Origin: Lateolabrax maculatus | Taxonomy: Eukaryota > Chordata > Actinopteri > Acropomatiformes > Lateolabracidae | Direction: 5' to 3' | Assembly: GCA_031216445.1 (NCBI GenBank) | Contig: CM062219.1 | Coordinates: 12,146,501-12,210,500, forward strand | Length of the DNA: 64,000 nt | Shown here: one piece after another, positions 46,443 through 56,309 of the stretch | How positions within the stretch are numbered: the first letter of the stretch is position 1 | Layout of the letters: every line of letters starts with the position of its first letter | Notes under the pieces: generated by a model | What the model saw: only the letters and a program-made list of their open reading frames with translations | What the model was told of the DNA's origin: nothing | Database searches by the model: none | Translations under genes and position numbers: made by a program

Positions 46443-47731
46443 CGAGAGAGAGTGTGTTGTGGCATTGTGGGATATAGCACTCGGGGAGCACAGAGAAGCA
46501 AATCACAGAAAGCCCTTTACAATCTTCTGCCCTTAAGGACCAGGCCTGGCATTACTTGCGTCACATGCACACACACATGCATGCACACACACGTACACAG
46601 TATACTTTTGTTTCCCTTGTTAGTCTCAACAGAAAATGCCATGTATTGCATAACCTGACACTCGGAACAAATAAACCAAACAAACTTAGAAAATAGAGAG
46701 GGATGAATTAAGAAAGGGGGAAAAAGTGAGAGGATTCAGGGACTTTCAGTCGGCTCCAGTCAGGTGATAGTTGGTAGGTAGGACAACTGTGCCTCTAAGT
46801 TTACCTTGTCCTTCTGTCTGTTTCTCTAATTCTGTCTCTATCACTTACTAGCAGACTGGCAGATGCCTTTGTTTATTTTATGCTGCATACAGTGTAAATC
46901 ACTCTCGTGATGGAGTGTTTCTTCAACAGTTTTAACATTTAAATGTAAAGATGACGAAGAAGGGAAGGCATTCAAATGTCCCTCTTTGTATTGTTGCTGT
47001 AATTTTCTGTTGGCTCATTGTCTTCTATTGTCTGTTTTTTTCCCATCCTGCTAAAAATAGTGCAGGGGTAAGGTGAAGCAAAACTAATGTACAAATGTCA
47101 GTGAAAAAAGTAGCGTAATAAAGCTGAGAAATAATTTCAGGGATAAATAAAGTATCACACTTTTTCTGTACAAAAATAGCACATATTGTACACTTTGAAA
47201 CTGTGACATTTATGTCCTTGATTGATTTTATCGTTTGTGGGAGGTGGGACTAGAACATTTGAAAGACTGCTATGCATGTAAATCCTTGTACTTGTGTTAT
47301 TAGGGGATATAATTCCTGCTCATTGTCATAATCTTGGCCCAGTAGACCATCTGTAGATATGATGATGGCCCTATTTAGACACGATGTAGAGCTAATGAAA
47401 ACATTAGTTTGGGTAGATATGCTAGGCAGGTGTACACAGATTGGAGATGCATAACTTATTATGAGGGAGTTATGAGTGTGCCATACCTTTTAAGATTGAT
47501 TGAATAAGCAAAACTAAATAAGGTTAAAATGAGCATGTCTTAACTGATGTGGTTGCCTCTCCTCTCCTCTCCTCTCTCAGGCACATGAACTTATCAGTGC
47601 GTCCCAGGCAGCTTCCAGCTTTGGTGCGAAGTGGCATTCCTGAGGCTCTCCGTGGGGAGGTATGGCAGCTCCTGGCAGGCTGCCATAACAATGACCACCA
47701 GGTAGAAGAGTACCGCACTCTAATTACAAAG
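29947..47731 (+). CDS. rabgap1: rabgap1, 5' part of gene, 12 coding exons
   Basis: RABGAP1 (GAPCenA) stimulates GTP hydrolysis by Rab GTPases through a TBC domain and acts in endosomal traffic and at centrosomes. Coding exons: 29947-30099, 33010-33268, 33694-33907, 34106-34280, 39669-39829, 42152-42262, 43115-43181, 43270-43372, 43792-43961, 44172-44340, 45616-45709, 47581-47731. They join in one frame of 609 codons. Order: conserved N-terminus MDDKGSVGKISVSSDSVSTL, PTB domain (about residues 145-310), the kinesin-like central region, an acidic linker, and the start of the TBC domain (LRGEVWQLLAGCHNNDH). The catalytic Arg and Gln fingers, the rest of the TBC and the C-terminal coiled coil lie beyond the window. 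IVGNGSEQQLQ and DEPLLSGSGDVSKECAEKIL favour RABGAP1 over RABGAP1L. Confidence 0.95.
31292..31356 (+). repeat. (CTCCT)n pentanucleotide repeat
   Basis: About thirteen units of CTCCT with one interruption (CTTTC). It makes a homopyrimidine transcript strand. Confidence 0.9.
31937..31966 (+). CDS. rabgap1: candidate rabgap1 cassette microexon, 30 nt
   Basis: TTATGCAG, then ten open codons (VISEEGVSFK), then GTCAGT. The preceding coding exon ends in phase 0 and the next starts in phase 0, so inclusion keeps the frame. It would add ten residues between GLK and IVGNG. I recall no such insert in mammalian RABGAP1. The donor is not optimal. This may be a chance arrangement. Confidence 0.25.
32931..32971 (+). 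repeat. (TG)n-rich tract before an acceptor
   Basis: TG repeat broken by CTGTCTGTCTA, ending roughly 40 bases before the acceptor of the 33010 exon. UG repeats near splice sites are bound by CELF/TDP-43 type proteins, so it may affect splicing. Confidence 0.75.
33010..33268 (+). CDS. rabgap1: rabgap1 exon: variable linker
   Basis: The exon starts IVGNGSEQQLQRELEDVLMD P, as in mammals, and continues as a variable Gly/Pro/Ser-rich linker before the PTB domain. A TG-repeat tract lies shortly upstream of its acceptor. Confidence 0.92.
33694..33907 (+). CDS. rabgap1: rabgap1 exon: PTB domain start, NAGNAG acceptor
   Basis: The exon encodes PDEDSVVFSQLTYLGCASVN then APRSEVEALRMMSILRGQC, the first strands of the PTB domain. 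The acceptor is a tandem CAGCAG, so the exon may begin at 33694 (adding Ala) or at 33697. Confidence 0.94.
34106..34280 (+). CDS. rabgap1: rabgap1 exon: PTB domain
   Basis: The exon encodes LLDPNTSTEIANYPIYKILF then CVRGHDGTPESDCFAFTESH and YNAEIFRIHVFRCQIQEA. Nearly identical to mammals. The donor is GTGAGG. Confidence 0.96.
35160..36690 (-). mobile_element. decayed L2/CR1-type LINE, internally deleted
   Basis: On the minus strand the 5' end starts near 36690 with a GATGGCGGACGCCGG phrase. Endonuclease-domain remnants follow: DDFSIHTDD at about 36030-36060 and SSLNLYISDHLAI at about 35880-35920, with the catalytic SDH triplet kept. Next come reverse-transcriptase remnants, LSGTALSWLKSYLL and VTQG..LGSLLFIVYMHLGNVIRH, at about 35500-35680, and a thumb-like LIHAFM segment near 35400. 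The 3' end (TATAAATAAA) lies at about 35160. The part between endonuclease and RT is missing and stops and frameshifts abound, so it is dead. Confidence 0.8.
39155..39193 (+). CDS. rabgap1: candidate rabgap1 microexon in PTB domain, 39 nt
   Basis: GTCTACAG, then thirteen open codons (DISATEAAKLGAK), then GTAAAA. It sits between exons ending ..IQEA and starting VSRIL.., both phase 0, so inclusion would insert 13 residues at the start of the PTB C-terminal helix without changing frame. Mammalian RABGAP1, as I recall it, has no residues here. Splice sites are acceptable and codon content looks natural, but there is no proof of use. Confidence 0.4.
39669..39829 (+). CDS. rabgap1: rabgap1 exon: PTB C-terminal helix
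   Basis: The exon encodes VSRILYSFATAFRRSAKKAV and then LTPDSDLFTFTVSLEIKEDD. The first part is the PTB C-terminal helix. The acceptor is CTCCTGCAG and the donor GTGAGA. Confidence 0.95.
40438..41062. mobile_element. MITE-like element with short TIRs
   Basis: The left end ATGTAACTTTTCTGC (40438-40452) and the right end GCAGAAAATTACAT (41049-41062) are inverted copies differing by one base gap. Internal text (GGAGAGGAGGGGACCTCTGC, GGATAATTTGGCTCCCGCTA) looks like a dispersed teleost repeat that I recognise by eye. The open frame at 40800-41171 is inside the element and is not a fish gene. An AT repeat abuts the right end. The target duplication is obscured. Confidence 0.6.
41065..41096. repeat. 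(AT)n microsatellite
   Basis: Sixteen AT units adjoining the right end of the TIR element. Confidence 0.9.
42152..42262 (+). CDS. rabgap1: rabgap1 exon: central domain
   Basis: The exon encodes AVAKDKDKQSFKLRAGMDKK then IVIYVQQTSNKELAIE. The acceptor is ATATTCAG and the donor GTAAAA. Confidence 0.94.
43115..43181 (+). CDS. rabgap1: rabgap1 exon: central domain
   Basis: 67 bases encoding CFGLLLSPGKNVKNSDMHLL DL. It is followed by an intron of only 88 bp that is rich in TGTG. Confidence 0.94.
43270..43372 (+). CDS. rabgap1: rabgap1 exon: central domain
   Basis: The exon encodes ESMGKSSDGKSYIITGSWNP and then NTPQFQAVNEETPK. The donor is GTAACA. Confidence 0.95.
43792..43961 (+). CDS. rabgap1: rabgap1 exon: central domain
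   Basis: The exon encodes DKFMYMTTAVDLVITEVEEP then VRFLLETRVRVCSPNDRLFW and PFSKRNYTETFYLKLRQ. A very T-rich tract precedes TTTCTAG. Confidence 0.95.
44172..44340 (+). CDS. rabgap1: rabgap1 exon: charged linker
   Basis: The exon encodes MERKERKSPASDTLYEVLSL and then SETEREKRKTTAS..PSPPEDDEEE. It joins the central domain to the TBC domain. The donor is GTGATT, weaker than its neighbours. Confidence 0.92.
44341..45615 (+). other. rabgap1 intron, nothing recognised
   Basis: 1.3 kb of AT-rich intron without repeats or coding signal that I can support. Confidence 0.7.
45616..45709 (+). CDS. rabgap1: rabgap1 exon: pre-TBC linker
   Basis: The exon encodes NDEPLLSGSGDVSKECAEKI LETWGDLLSKW. The acceptor is TGTCCAG and the donor GTAAGG, splitting a Trp codon. 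Confidence 0.95.
45980..46028. repeat. (CA)n microsatellite
   Basis: About 24 CA units in a rabgap1 intron. Confidence 0.95.
46390..46440. repeat. (TG)n microsatellite
   Basis: About 25 TG units, preceded by a TGATTG variant array and followed by a GA-rich stretch. Confidence 0.95.
47581..47731 (+). CDS. rabgap1: rabgap1 exon: start of TBC domain
   Basis: The exon encodes HMNLSVRPRQLPALVRSGIP then EALRGEVWQLLAGCHNNDHQ and ends YRTLITK. This is the first part of the TBC Rab-GAP domain. The next exon, expected to carry the catalytic arginine region, was not found up to the window end. Confidence 0.95.
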
Positions 47732-49799
47732 GTAAGACCGCACAAAAGTATTGTCTTTGTTCAGATGGTCAGGACATGCTAAATTCTCATGATCCCCTAA
47801 TGTTGGTGGTATAGTAATCAGAAAATCTGTCCTCCACATGATGACTCATACACAGACTCCCCTACTTTAAGGATGCCTCAGCAAGCTGTCCACATCTCAT
47901 CTGATGATTTCTAAATATTTGTCTGTACAGTTCTGTTCTGTCTCTTTTTAAACTTAGTTATATTTCGATCTCTTTAACTGAAACACATTACATTCAAACA
48001 AATTAAATGTATTTTTTGTTTTTGGCTTTTGCCGGCTAGAGCATATGTGTTGGTGTTATTGTCCTTGGCAACAGTTCTGTTTGATTACACCTCAGGGGCC
48101 ACTGATGGTTTCTTTCTCATGTGCTTCAAACTTGTGACATTAACCACTGCTGCCATGTAGGTCATGCCAACTGATTACTTTTGGCTTTATGCGATTGAAA
48201 TGTTTGTATACTTTCTTTGAGAAGTCTGTTAATGGTTCTGTTAAAACTAATAATCCATAGTTAGCTGTGTTTTTCAGCTGTAATAGTCAAAAAGAGGGTC
48301 AAAAGAGTCAATAAACATAATCAGGTTTTGTATTCTATTCAGTTTTGCGATTTGGGTCTGGACCTGGGCCAGAAATGTCCTGTATTAAGCTACATACAAT
48401 GGTTGGTCTGTGATCCGAAATGATACTTTAATGAATATTATTCAATTACGATGATTTCAATGGGGATATTTTTGACATTGGATTCGTCATAGACGCTTGT
48501 CTTTGTTGTGGCCTTTGCCTATGTGCCTCTTTTCTGCAGATCTGTGTCTGTATGTATGTTCAGAAACGACTACTATATTTTTAGTTTTATTTTGTTAGAG
48601 AATCACTGTGTGCATGTGTAGGTCTGTCTGTGTGGCCTTGTGTGTAAAGATTGGAGGTGACTTAGCCCTGCTGTAGATGGTTAGCCCCCCGTGTGTTGAG
48701 AACAGTGTGTTCGTCTATGTCATGTTTTTTCTCAGACGCAGTTCTGTCCACTGTTCTTATGTAAAGGCAACATCCCCGGGCAGCAAGCTGGGTCCCAGGT
48801 GGTGACAAGATGTTGGTCTTACCCTTTCCCCCCCTCTGCTCGTTCTGCCCTCCTCTCCTCTCCCGCTCTCATTTTTCTTCACCCTCCTTGACCACAGTCC
48901 CTTTCGCTCTTTTTCTATATCTGCTTTTCCACTTTTCCTTTATTTTGATGGTCAATTTGTATACTTAAAGTTTAAAAAAAAAGATAAACTCAAATAGACA
49001 TTTGCTATGGAGCCATGCTGTCTTTGCGTTAACATGAATGGAATGAATGGAATCTCAACTTTCACTCAGAAAATAACAGCGGCAACGGCACTGTATTGAT
49101 AGCCATTGGACAGAAAGTTGGATTGGAATATATTGCAGAAGCACTAAAGCATTCCAGGATTGTACGTCAGCCAATAAACACACAGAGAAAAGTGTTGCGA
49201 ACACGTGCAGCTATATCTGACTCTGACAGATGATTTGTTTTTTTATTTAGTCTCCTTAGAGCAAGACTGGGCAAGGTAGCCAAGAACAGTTAAAGGACAG
49301 CAAGATGATCAATATTGTATTTAACACAATGAGGTGTGCATAGTATAACATAGGACTGATAAATAAAAAGAAAATCAAACTACAACTAAGACACAAAAGA
49401 ATAGCTCTAAAATAATGGTAATGGTATCCTGAATATTATATGTATTAATTCGGAAATAATTTTTATTTACATTAATGTTGGTCTTGTTCTGTTACTAATT
49501 AGCTTATCTTCTCATGTACTAATTCATTATTCCCTTTCCCTTTTTAGCTCCTATTTTAAAATGTGTACATACCATACTCTTTTCCTGTTCTCCTAATTTG
49601 TTTTGTGTGCTTTCTGTATTCAGCCTGTGTCTGTGTGTATCTCTTTGTGCTGTTTTGCACTGTATGCACATCATGTCCTAGCTAGTGCCCTCTTTGGTAC
49701 CCTTACTCCATCTGAACTTGGTGTTCATCCACATATCTGAATGCACGGCATTGATGGAAGTAGAAACAGGTCCATAGGTCTTGACATTTAACCTTTTCT

Positions 49800-50040
49800 T
49801 TCCCTATGGAGCCCTAATGAATTCCCCGATATGAGGGTCCCTGCTGCCAAGTACTTGCTGACTAATTAACACTCCACCAGTAACCAATAAATTAATTAGG
49901 CTGTTGTAGCCATGGCCCACATTTTGCATTAGCTCCGTAAATTATAATGAGTAGAATCCAGTCACTGAAAGATTTACTAAGTCTGACAATTGGTTTCAGC
50001 AGTAGACTGGTCCTGTGCCAGCTGATTTTAATTTGAAGGA
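49800..50040. promoter_or_regulatory. candidate conserved non-coding element
   Basis: A non-repetitive block dense in homeodomain-type words (TAATGAATTC, CTAATTAACACTCC, AAATTAATTAGGCTG, GCATTAGCTCCGTAAATTA). Its complexity is higher than that of its AT-rich surroundings. Composition only; conservation was not tested. Confidence 0.3.
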
Positions 50041-51364
50041 TGTTATGAAAGACAACGGAACATATTGGCAGTCAGCACTTAGTTATTGTACCGAGGGGCA
50101 GTAACATTATGACCATATTACAGCATAACAGTCAACACATTTTTATCAGCATAATCTTACTCTTTATGTACCAGTTAAGTGTTGCTTAACCGTCAAAGAA
50201 ATTGACACAGTGTGTGAATGAATTTTTCTTTAATGTTAATAAACTGTAGTCTGGTAGTAATAATTAAAAAAATGTTATTGAGCTATGGATATTATAGTGT
50301 ACGTAATCCTGTTAAAACAGGGTTCCAAAACTTTTTTGCTTCGTAGGTTGTTTTTATATTGACAATGTTGCTGTGGATGGGCCAATGGTGAGAGGGATGT
50401 TGGGGGAAATTATAAAAGACAGGTAATAAAAGTCAAATGTTTGGGTATTTTAGCGCACACCTGAATATTGATAAAGTTAGTTGAAAAAGTAATAGGAGCA
50501 CAGCACAAGCAGATCAACTAGATAAGCGGGGGATTATTGACTGATTAACTTGTGTACCGATAGCCTACTTTAGTGCATAATCAGTGTCATGTTGTCACGG
50601 GTGTGACAGTGAGTGAGGAGGAAACAAGTACCATAAACAGATCTCCCCTGACTGCAGGTTATTAACAACTTATATAAAGTAATGTAATTCTAATTATTTT
50701 TCTTTTCCACATCGTTTTCTCATGGCCCAGGAGCTAATGTTAAGAGACGGCGTGGTTGGGAACCATTTTGCTAAGTTGTATAGTCATGCACAGTGCGAGA
50801 ACATTTACTATTGTAATTCAGGTATTAAAAATTACCAGTTTATTAGCTACACATGTACAGTTGCATGACATTTATAATGTTTTTCTGATAGTGTCAGAAA
50901 GCTGTTGATTCAACTAGTTATTTTTTAGGCTCTAGCTAGCTCATACTGCATGATATTCAAAGATGTTTTAACCTCCATTTACCTACATGAGGGGGACAGA
51001 ATCTTAGAAATGTGTCCTAAGGTGTGTATATGAGCATACATACACACACACAAATGTATCCCCAGACCTGCTGCGCCAACCTCCCGTGAAGAGCAAAAAC
51101 AAGCGCTTGTAACTATCTGTCTGTCTGCATGTCTCTCTCTGACCCACATAATGACCTGTCTGCCTGCCTCTCTGTCTATCTGTCTTTATAATCATTTGTA
51201 TTTGTGTACGCCTGACTCTGACTCTCTCTGACTTCTACCTAGACCTGTTTGTGCTCCTGTCAACTTGTGTCTTCCTGCCTCTCTTTGTCTGCCTGCTCAT
51301 TTGTGTTTTTGTCACACTGTCTCCTTGCCTCTTTTTTTCACTCCTCTCCCATTGTCTTGTCTTT

Positions 51365-51420
51365 ATATATATGTATATGTGTATATATATACACAAACAT
51401 ATACATATATACACACACTT
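51365..51420. repeat. AT/GT/CA compound simple repeat
   Basis: TATATATGTATATGTG runs into TATATATACACAAACATA and CATATATACACACAC. The tract is partly self-complementary. Confidence 0.8.
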
Positions 51421-53499
51421 GCCTGATGTTGGTATTACTTAATGTACTAGCTCTAGGCTCATCATGAAGAGATAAACATGATTAATTCTCAAGTGATAAT
51501 GTATTAGCTGTGCAATTCTTTGAAATTCTTTTCATTTCCATTCCTGCCAGGCCCTGCTCTGATTAATAAAACCTCAGATATGACATCAGCTGACCAGTTC
51601 TTTTTATGTTTTTGTTATATCACACTGATACAAAGGTTGGAACAGTGTGACTTCTTACTTTTATATTTATATAAAAACAGAACAGAATTATCAGGATTAT
51701 GAGCCACCAGCTGGGTGAGGGTGGGTACTAATAATAATCAGATGAAAGTCAGCTGGTGTGGCAATTACATTATTCTTTTAATAGTGATTAACTTAGCTTG
51801 TCAACATGTGAAAAAAAAAAAATACAAAACATTTTGTTGGTGTTCTACTGATAAGTTATCAGTGATATTAAGCATTAATTGCATTCCACCCTAAGAATGC
51901 TTTATAGGAGTTTAGGACCATTGTGTTGTTGCCAGGTGTTTCAGCTACTGGACGTCTGTCCTTCAGAGGTTGACGAGCTGTGAGGAAGCATAAGTTAGAC
52001 AGCTAACAGGACTAAGTTGTGTTCTTCTTGGCAACCGGGTGACCATACATTACACTCTTCCGTCTACCTTCATCTCAGAACTTTCTTTTCTTCTTGCTAT
52101 TTTGTCTTTATTTCTCTCTTCCACCTCTTCCTCTTCTCATCTTTGATGGGCTCTGTGTTTCCTTTGACTGCCTTCCTTGTCCTTTCCTCCTATTCCTCTT
52201 CTTCCTCCAACCCTTTTCGTTGTACTGTCATCTATTTTTAGCTCCTCGTGTGGTGGGCTGAGGAGGTGCGTGAAAGCATGAGAGTGTGTCTGGATTGCGG
52301 GGGAGAAAGGTGCAGGCTGGTGTCTGTGTGTGTCTGTGTGTGTGTGGCTGTGTGGGTATGTTTGAGTCTCCATAACACTACACCAAATTGCCCTGCACAA
52401 GACAAAGTCTGCAGTCTTCAGAAAGTCATTACGATGAAGATGTAGACCATGCGGAACTAAACCTGACAGCGATTACTACCCACTGAAGTTTCTAATTTTA
52501 GCTCTAATTAAATGTAATCATCACATCATATGATCTCAAAATAACTCAGTTGGTAATTATTCTTATTGAGATTCAGCAGGCTTGTTACAGAACGTCTGAA
52601 GGGGACTTGCGAGGGCTAACCTGTTTAAGAAAATGAAATAAAGTGTTCAACTGAGTCCTAACAAGTCCTTTAGAGCCTTGCAATAAAAACCTGGCTGTTG
52701 ATATTGCCATGAGGTAGATTAAAAAATGTCTGGTCAGGTCATGCTACCTGGGTATAGCTGACTGTGTCAAAGCAACTCTGATGCTAAGCGGAGTCTCAGC
52801 ATCTGCTGATGCATAAAAATCAGGAGCAGGTGCATATTTGTTGGGGTCAAATAGACAGGAGGACTTGTACACAAATAAACAGGGACACAGTTACTGTTCA
52901 AATGCAAACATTCTGCAACATGAAAAGTATAAATACAATCTGAAAATGTTTGGACCTTGCTTTTACTGTGAAACAGAGAGCACATTGGCTCTGGTACAAG
53001 TGTAATAATATTTTTACAAGAAATTAAGTAGTTGCCACTTGTGTGTCCATACATTAGTGCTCTCTCACTCTCTCTTGCTCTTTCACAAACACATGCACAC
53101 GTACAGCTGCAAGATTCAACATCAAAACAAAAAAAAAAACACTTTTATATCTGAAAATACCCTAGAGACCCCATTTGTGTATACATTACAAAAGTACCAT
53201 TGTTATACAAGGTTTACATTGTAAAAGGCACTAGTACTGTGTGTGCGCATTTGTGCAGTTTTGAATGTGCTGTTATTTCACAAATGTATTCATTTTATTA
53301 TTAATGTTAAGATTGCCTCTGTGACTTCCCTGCTATAATTAGATAAGTCAGAAAAAGGTGTTTTTGATCATAACATCGCCACATGAAACTCCAGCCGCCA
53401 TCCATAAGTTTTAGTACAAATGCTTCAAGTATTCAGTTATGTATTACAAAAGAATATCACAGTTAAACCTAGTCGTAGAATTTATTTTTCTTTATTTGG

Positions 53500-53620
53500 T
53501 TTCAGGCTACTAGCTGCAGTTGCTAATTGCATAATTACTACTGAATCAGCAACTAATTACACACAGCTGTGAATGCCAATTAAATTATTTGCACTGTTGT
53601 TTCTTAGAAATTAAAGACTA
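53500..53620. promoter_or_regulatory. candidate conserved non-coding element
   Basis: TGCTAATTGCATAATTACTA combines a POU octamer-like core with homeodomain sites, followed by CAACTAATTACACACAGCTG and GCCAATTAAATTATTTGCA. It lies 1.5 kb upstream of gpr21 and could be an enhancer. Composition only. Confidence 0.3.
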
Positions 53621-54059
53621 TTTGTTAAATAATGGTGATTTTAACACAGTCCAGCAATTAGAAGCAGATTTTAAATCCACATTCATAAGAGCTGATTTAA
53701 CCTTTGTACAAAATTAAGCACATACTGTATGCATAGTAGTTTCAACATGCATTCCCTTCTCTGCATTGTAGAAAGACAGTTTTCAGATTCTTACAGCTAC
53801 GAATGTCCTATCTTTTGGGAGTGAGAGGTGAGAGGCTGCAGAGAAGTTGACAATCAGAAGTCAGTTCAACAGTGTTTACAAAGTTAACACTAAATGTTAC
53901 TAATTTTAACACTGTAAAACAGTATGTTTGAATCTCTGGTTGATTATGAAAAACACTGGCAAAAAAAAAACAAAAAAACAGGGAGGGGTGAGAGGGTGGG
54001 GGATGAGGCAGCCTCTTGCCCTTGCAGCTGATCATTGGTTGGAGCCACAGGGAAAGGGA

Positions 54060-55079
54060 GGGGCCTCAGTGCCACTGTTTCTGTAGAGAGAGAGGAAGAG
54101 GGAGCGAGAAGGAGTGAGAGAGAGACAGCAAAGGAGGATAAATGAACACAGGGGTTCTCCCAGCATTGGTATGCCTGCCTACCTCATTTCCACTCCAGAC
54201 ATAGTTGCTGCTCCTCTGGATAGAAACATCTGAGGTGTGTTTGTATGTGTGGTGTGTGTTTTAAATATCAGTCACCCCGCGCACTGCCTTCATCCTCTCA
54301 GCTCACGGCAGTCTGCTGCGATCTTACTGCAAAGGACCAGACAGAAACTGAGACAAGAGCAAGCGGACGTGGAAGAGTGGTGAAAAGAAGCTGAAGGAGA
54401 GGCAAGAAACAAGGAAAAAGAAGAAGAAACAAAAAGGAGAACCAGGAGGACAAAGGAATAAAAAGGAAAAATGATGTCGCCTTCCCTCAATTTTTGTACG
54501 CAGCACATCACACAATAATGTCTTTTCACTGGAAGCTGTGTCTGTGACTCTGTGGACCATAGACAGATAAGAGAGAGCTTCAGTCTGTGCTTTCGGCAGC
54601 TGCAGCAGATGTTGAAGACATCTCAGACTTTATAGGGAGCGGAGGCATTTCAGACGTAGATTGGACTGGAATTCCTTTAAACAAAGTCACATTTCTGTCA
54701 TTTTTTTCCCTTTTTGTGCCTTCAGCTGGGAAGTTTGCTTTACTGGAAGGAAAGAGGAAACGGAATACACGCGTATCTTTTTGTGTGTTAATCCGTTTTT
54801 TTACCCTGGTGATTTTGAATCTTTGTGTAAAACCACAACTGTCTGGCACAGAGGACAAACCCAGGGGTTTCCTCACCGTTCTCTGTTCTCTCCATCCCTC
54901 CTTCATTTGAAATGGCAGATGTTGGCAGTCTCATCATGGAACTGCAGCATGGAGCTTTTTGTTTGGACTAAGACCATACAGCTACTTTCAGAACCAGTCC
55001 GCTACCTGATAAAATAGTGGGTACTTTGGTTCATCGTACCCTTGAAGGGCCCCTCAGACACGTATTCCTGCCCAAGATG
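54060..55079 (+). promoter_or_regulatory. gpr21: likely gpr21 promoter and 5'UTR
   Basis: The region changes to purine-rich text (GAGAGAGAG, AAGAAGAAAC) typical of a 5'UTR. A strong acceptor, TTTTTTTCCCTTTTTGTGCC then TTCAG, ends at 54725 and is followed by 354 bases to the gpr21 ATG, so a spliced leader is possible. Frames in this stretch are short and not conserved to my eye. Confidence 0.4.
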
Positions 55080-56309
55080 ATGAATTCTTCCCTGGATCCA
55101 CTGAACCAGAGCTCTGCTGACCCGTCGAACTTATCTGCTCCCTTCTGCCTGCTTGAGATGGGCTATTCTCAAATTTTCACCACCTGCCTCCTTGAAGTCT
55201 CTATCATACTTCTCCTCACTGTTCTCATTATCTCTGGTAACCTGGTGGTGATTTTTGTGTTTCACTGTGCCCCCTTGCTTAGCCAGCACACCACCAGCGC
55301 TTTCATCCAGACTATGGCTTATGCTGATCTGCTGGTTGGGGTCAGCTGCCTGTTCCCCTCCCTGTCCCTCCTCCATCACTTGCAGGGCCTTGACCCCAAA
55401 CTCACCTGCCAGGTGTTCGGTTACATGGTGTCCGTTTTGAAATCAGTTTCAATGGTGTCGTTAGCATGTGTGAGTGTAGACCGCTACATTGCCATCACAC
55501 GACCTCTGACTTATGCGTCTCTAGTAACACCTTGTCGGGTGCGCTGCTGCATCATTCTAATATGGCTGTACTCTGCTCTGGTGTTTCTCCCATCTTTTTT
55601 TGGGTGGGGGAAACCGGGTTACCACGGCGATGTGGTAGAGTGGTGCGCAGTTGAGTGGAGGACTCATCCAGCTTTCACAACCTTTATCGTTGCACTGCTC
55701 TACGCACCAGCTGCTCTCACTGTTTGCTTCACCTATGCCAACATCTTCAAGATCTGCCGACAGCACACCCGGGAGATCAGCGAGCGCCACGCACGTTACC
55801 GACCCCAACAGCTGCAGGGCCCAGGATTGACAGTGGGATCTGTGGTCAAGGAACACGGTGAAGGAGAGCAAGGGCAGTTGCCCCACTTGTCCCAACCACA
55901 AAAATCCCAACCACAGTGTCAGCAGCACACATCAACATACCCAGACAAGCGATACGCTATGGTGCTGTTCCGCATTACAAGTGTGTTTTATATCCTCTGG
56001 TTGCCCTACATCCTGTACTTTCTGTTGGAGAGCGGAGGGATCTACCACCACCCTGCAGCCTCATTCCTAACCACATGGTTGGCCATCAGCAACAGCTTCT
56101 GTAACTGTCTCATCTACAGCCTCTCCAACTCTGCCTTCAGGAAGGGCCTCAAACGCCTCTGCTCCTTCTGTTTACAGCGCAGTGGCAGTGGATTTGGGGT
56201 TAGGAACACCAAAAAGGCTTTTGTTGGTTCTGTAGACAAAGGATGTGCAGTGCCGGGGTATGGATATGGTCATGGGGAAATAGGAATTGGCACAACATGT
56301 CATGTGTAG
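55080..56309 (+). CDS. gpr21: gpr21, orphan class A GPCR, nested in rabgap1
   Basis: An intronless 409-residue seven-transmembrane receptor. The extracellular N-terminus has three N-glycosylation sequons (residues 2, 9, 17). Class A landmarks: N54 in TM1, D83 in MAYADL of TM2, C110 before TM3 and C189 in loop 2 for the disulfide, DRY at 134-136, W162, P210, LWLP in TM6, and NSFCNCLIY in place of NPxxY in TM7. The N-terminus MNSSLD..FCLLE..Y matches GPR21 rather than its paralogue GPR52, and so does the rabgap1 host. The third loop (about 224-291) is some 30 residues longer than in human, rich in Gln, Gly and Pro. Human GPR21 is constitutively active and linked to metabolic signalling; its ligand is unsettled. 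An ATG directly upstream (55077) could add one Met. Confidence 0.95.
   Translation: MNSSLDPLNQSSADPSNLSAPFCLLEMGYSQIFTTCLLEVSIILLLTVLIISGNLVVIFVFHCAPLLSQHTTSAFIQTMAYADLLVGVSCLFPSLSLLHHLQGLDPKLTCQVFGYMVSVLKSVSMVSLACVSVDRYIAITRPLTYASLVTPCRVRCCIILIWLYSALVFLPSFFGWGKPGYHGDVVEWCAVEWRTHPAFTTFIVALLYAPAALTVCFTYANIFKICRQHTREISERHARYRPQQLQGPGLTVGSVVKEHGEGEQGQLPHLSQPQKSQPQCQQHTSTYPDKRYAMVLFRITSVFYILWLPYILYFLLESGGIYHHPAASFLTTWLAISNSFCNCLIYSLSNSAFRKGLKRLCSFCLQRSGSGFGVRNTKKAFVGSVDKGCAVPGYGYGHGEIGIGTTCHV

Larger units (their letters stand above)
45710..47580 (+). other. rabgap1 intron with two long microsatellites
   Basis: It contains a CA tract (45980-46028) and a TG tract (46390-46440), and ends with a CCTCT-repeat polypyrimidine tract before the TBC exon acceptor. 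Confidence 0.75.

Noticed and set aside
54587..55017. Two overlapping frames of about 110 codons upstream of gpr21
   Set aside because: They disagree with each other and match nothing known; more likely 5'UTR, possibly cut by the acceptor at 54725.
55557..55928. A 123-codon minus frame inside gpr21
   Set aside because: Antisense shadow of the receptor coding sequence.
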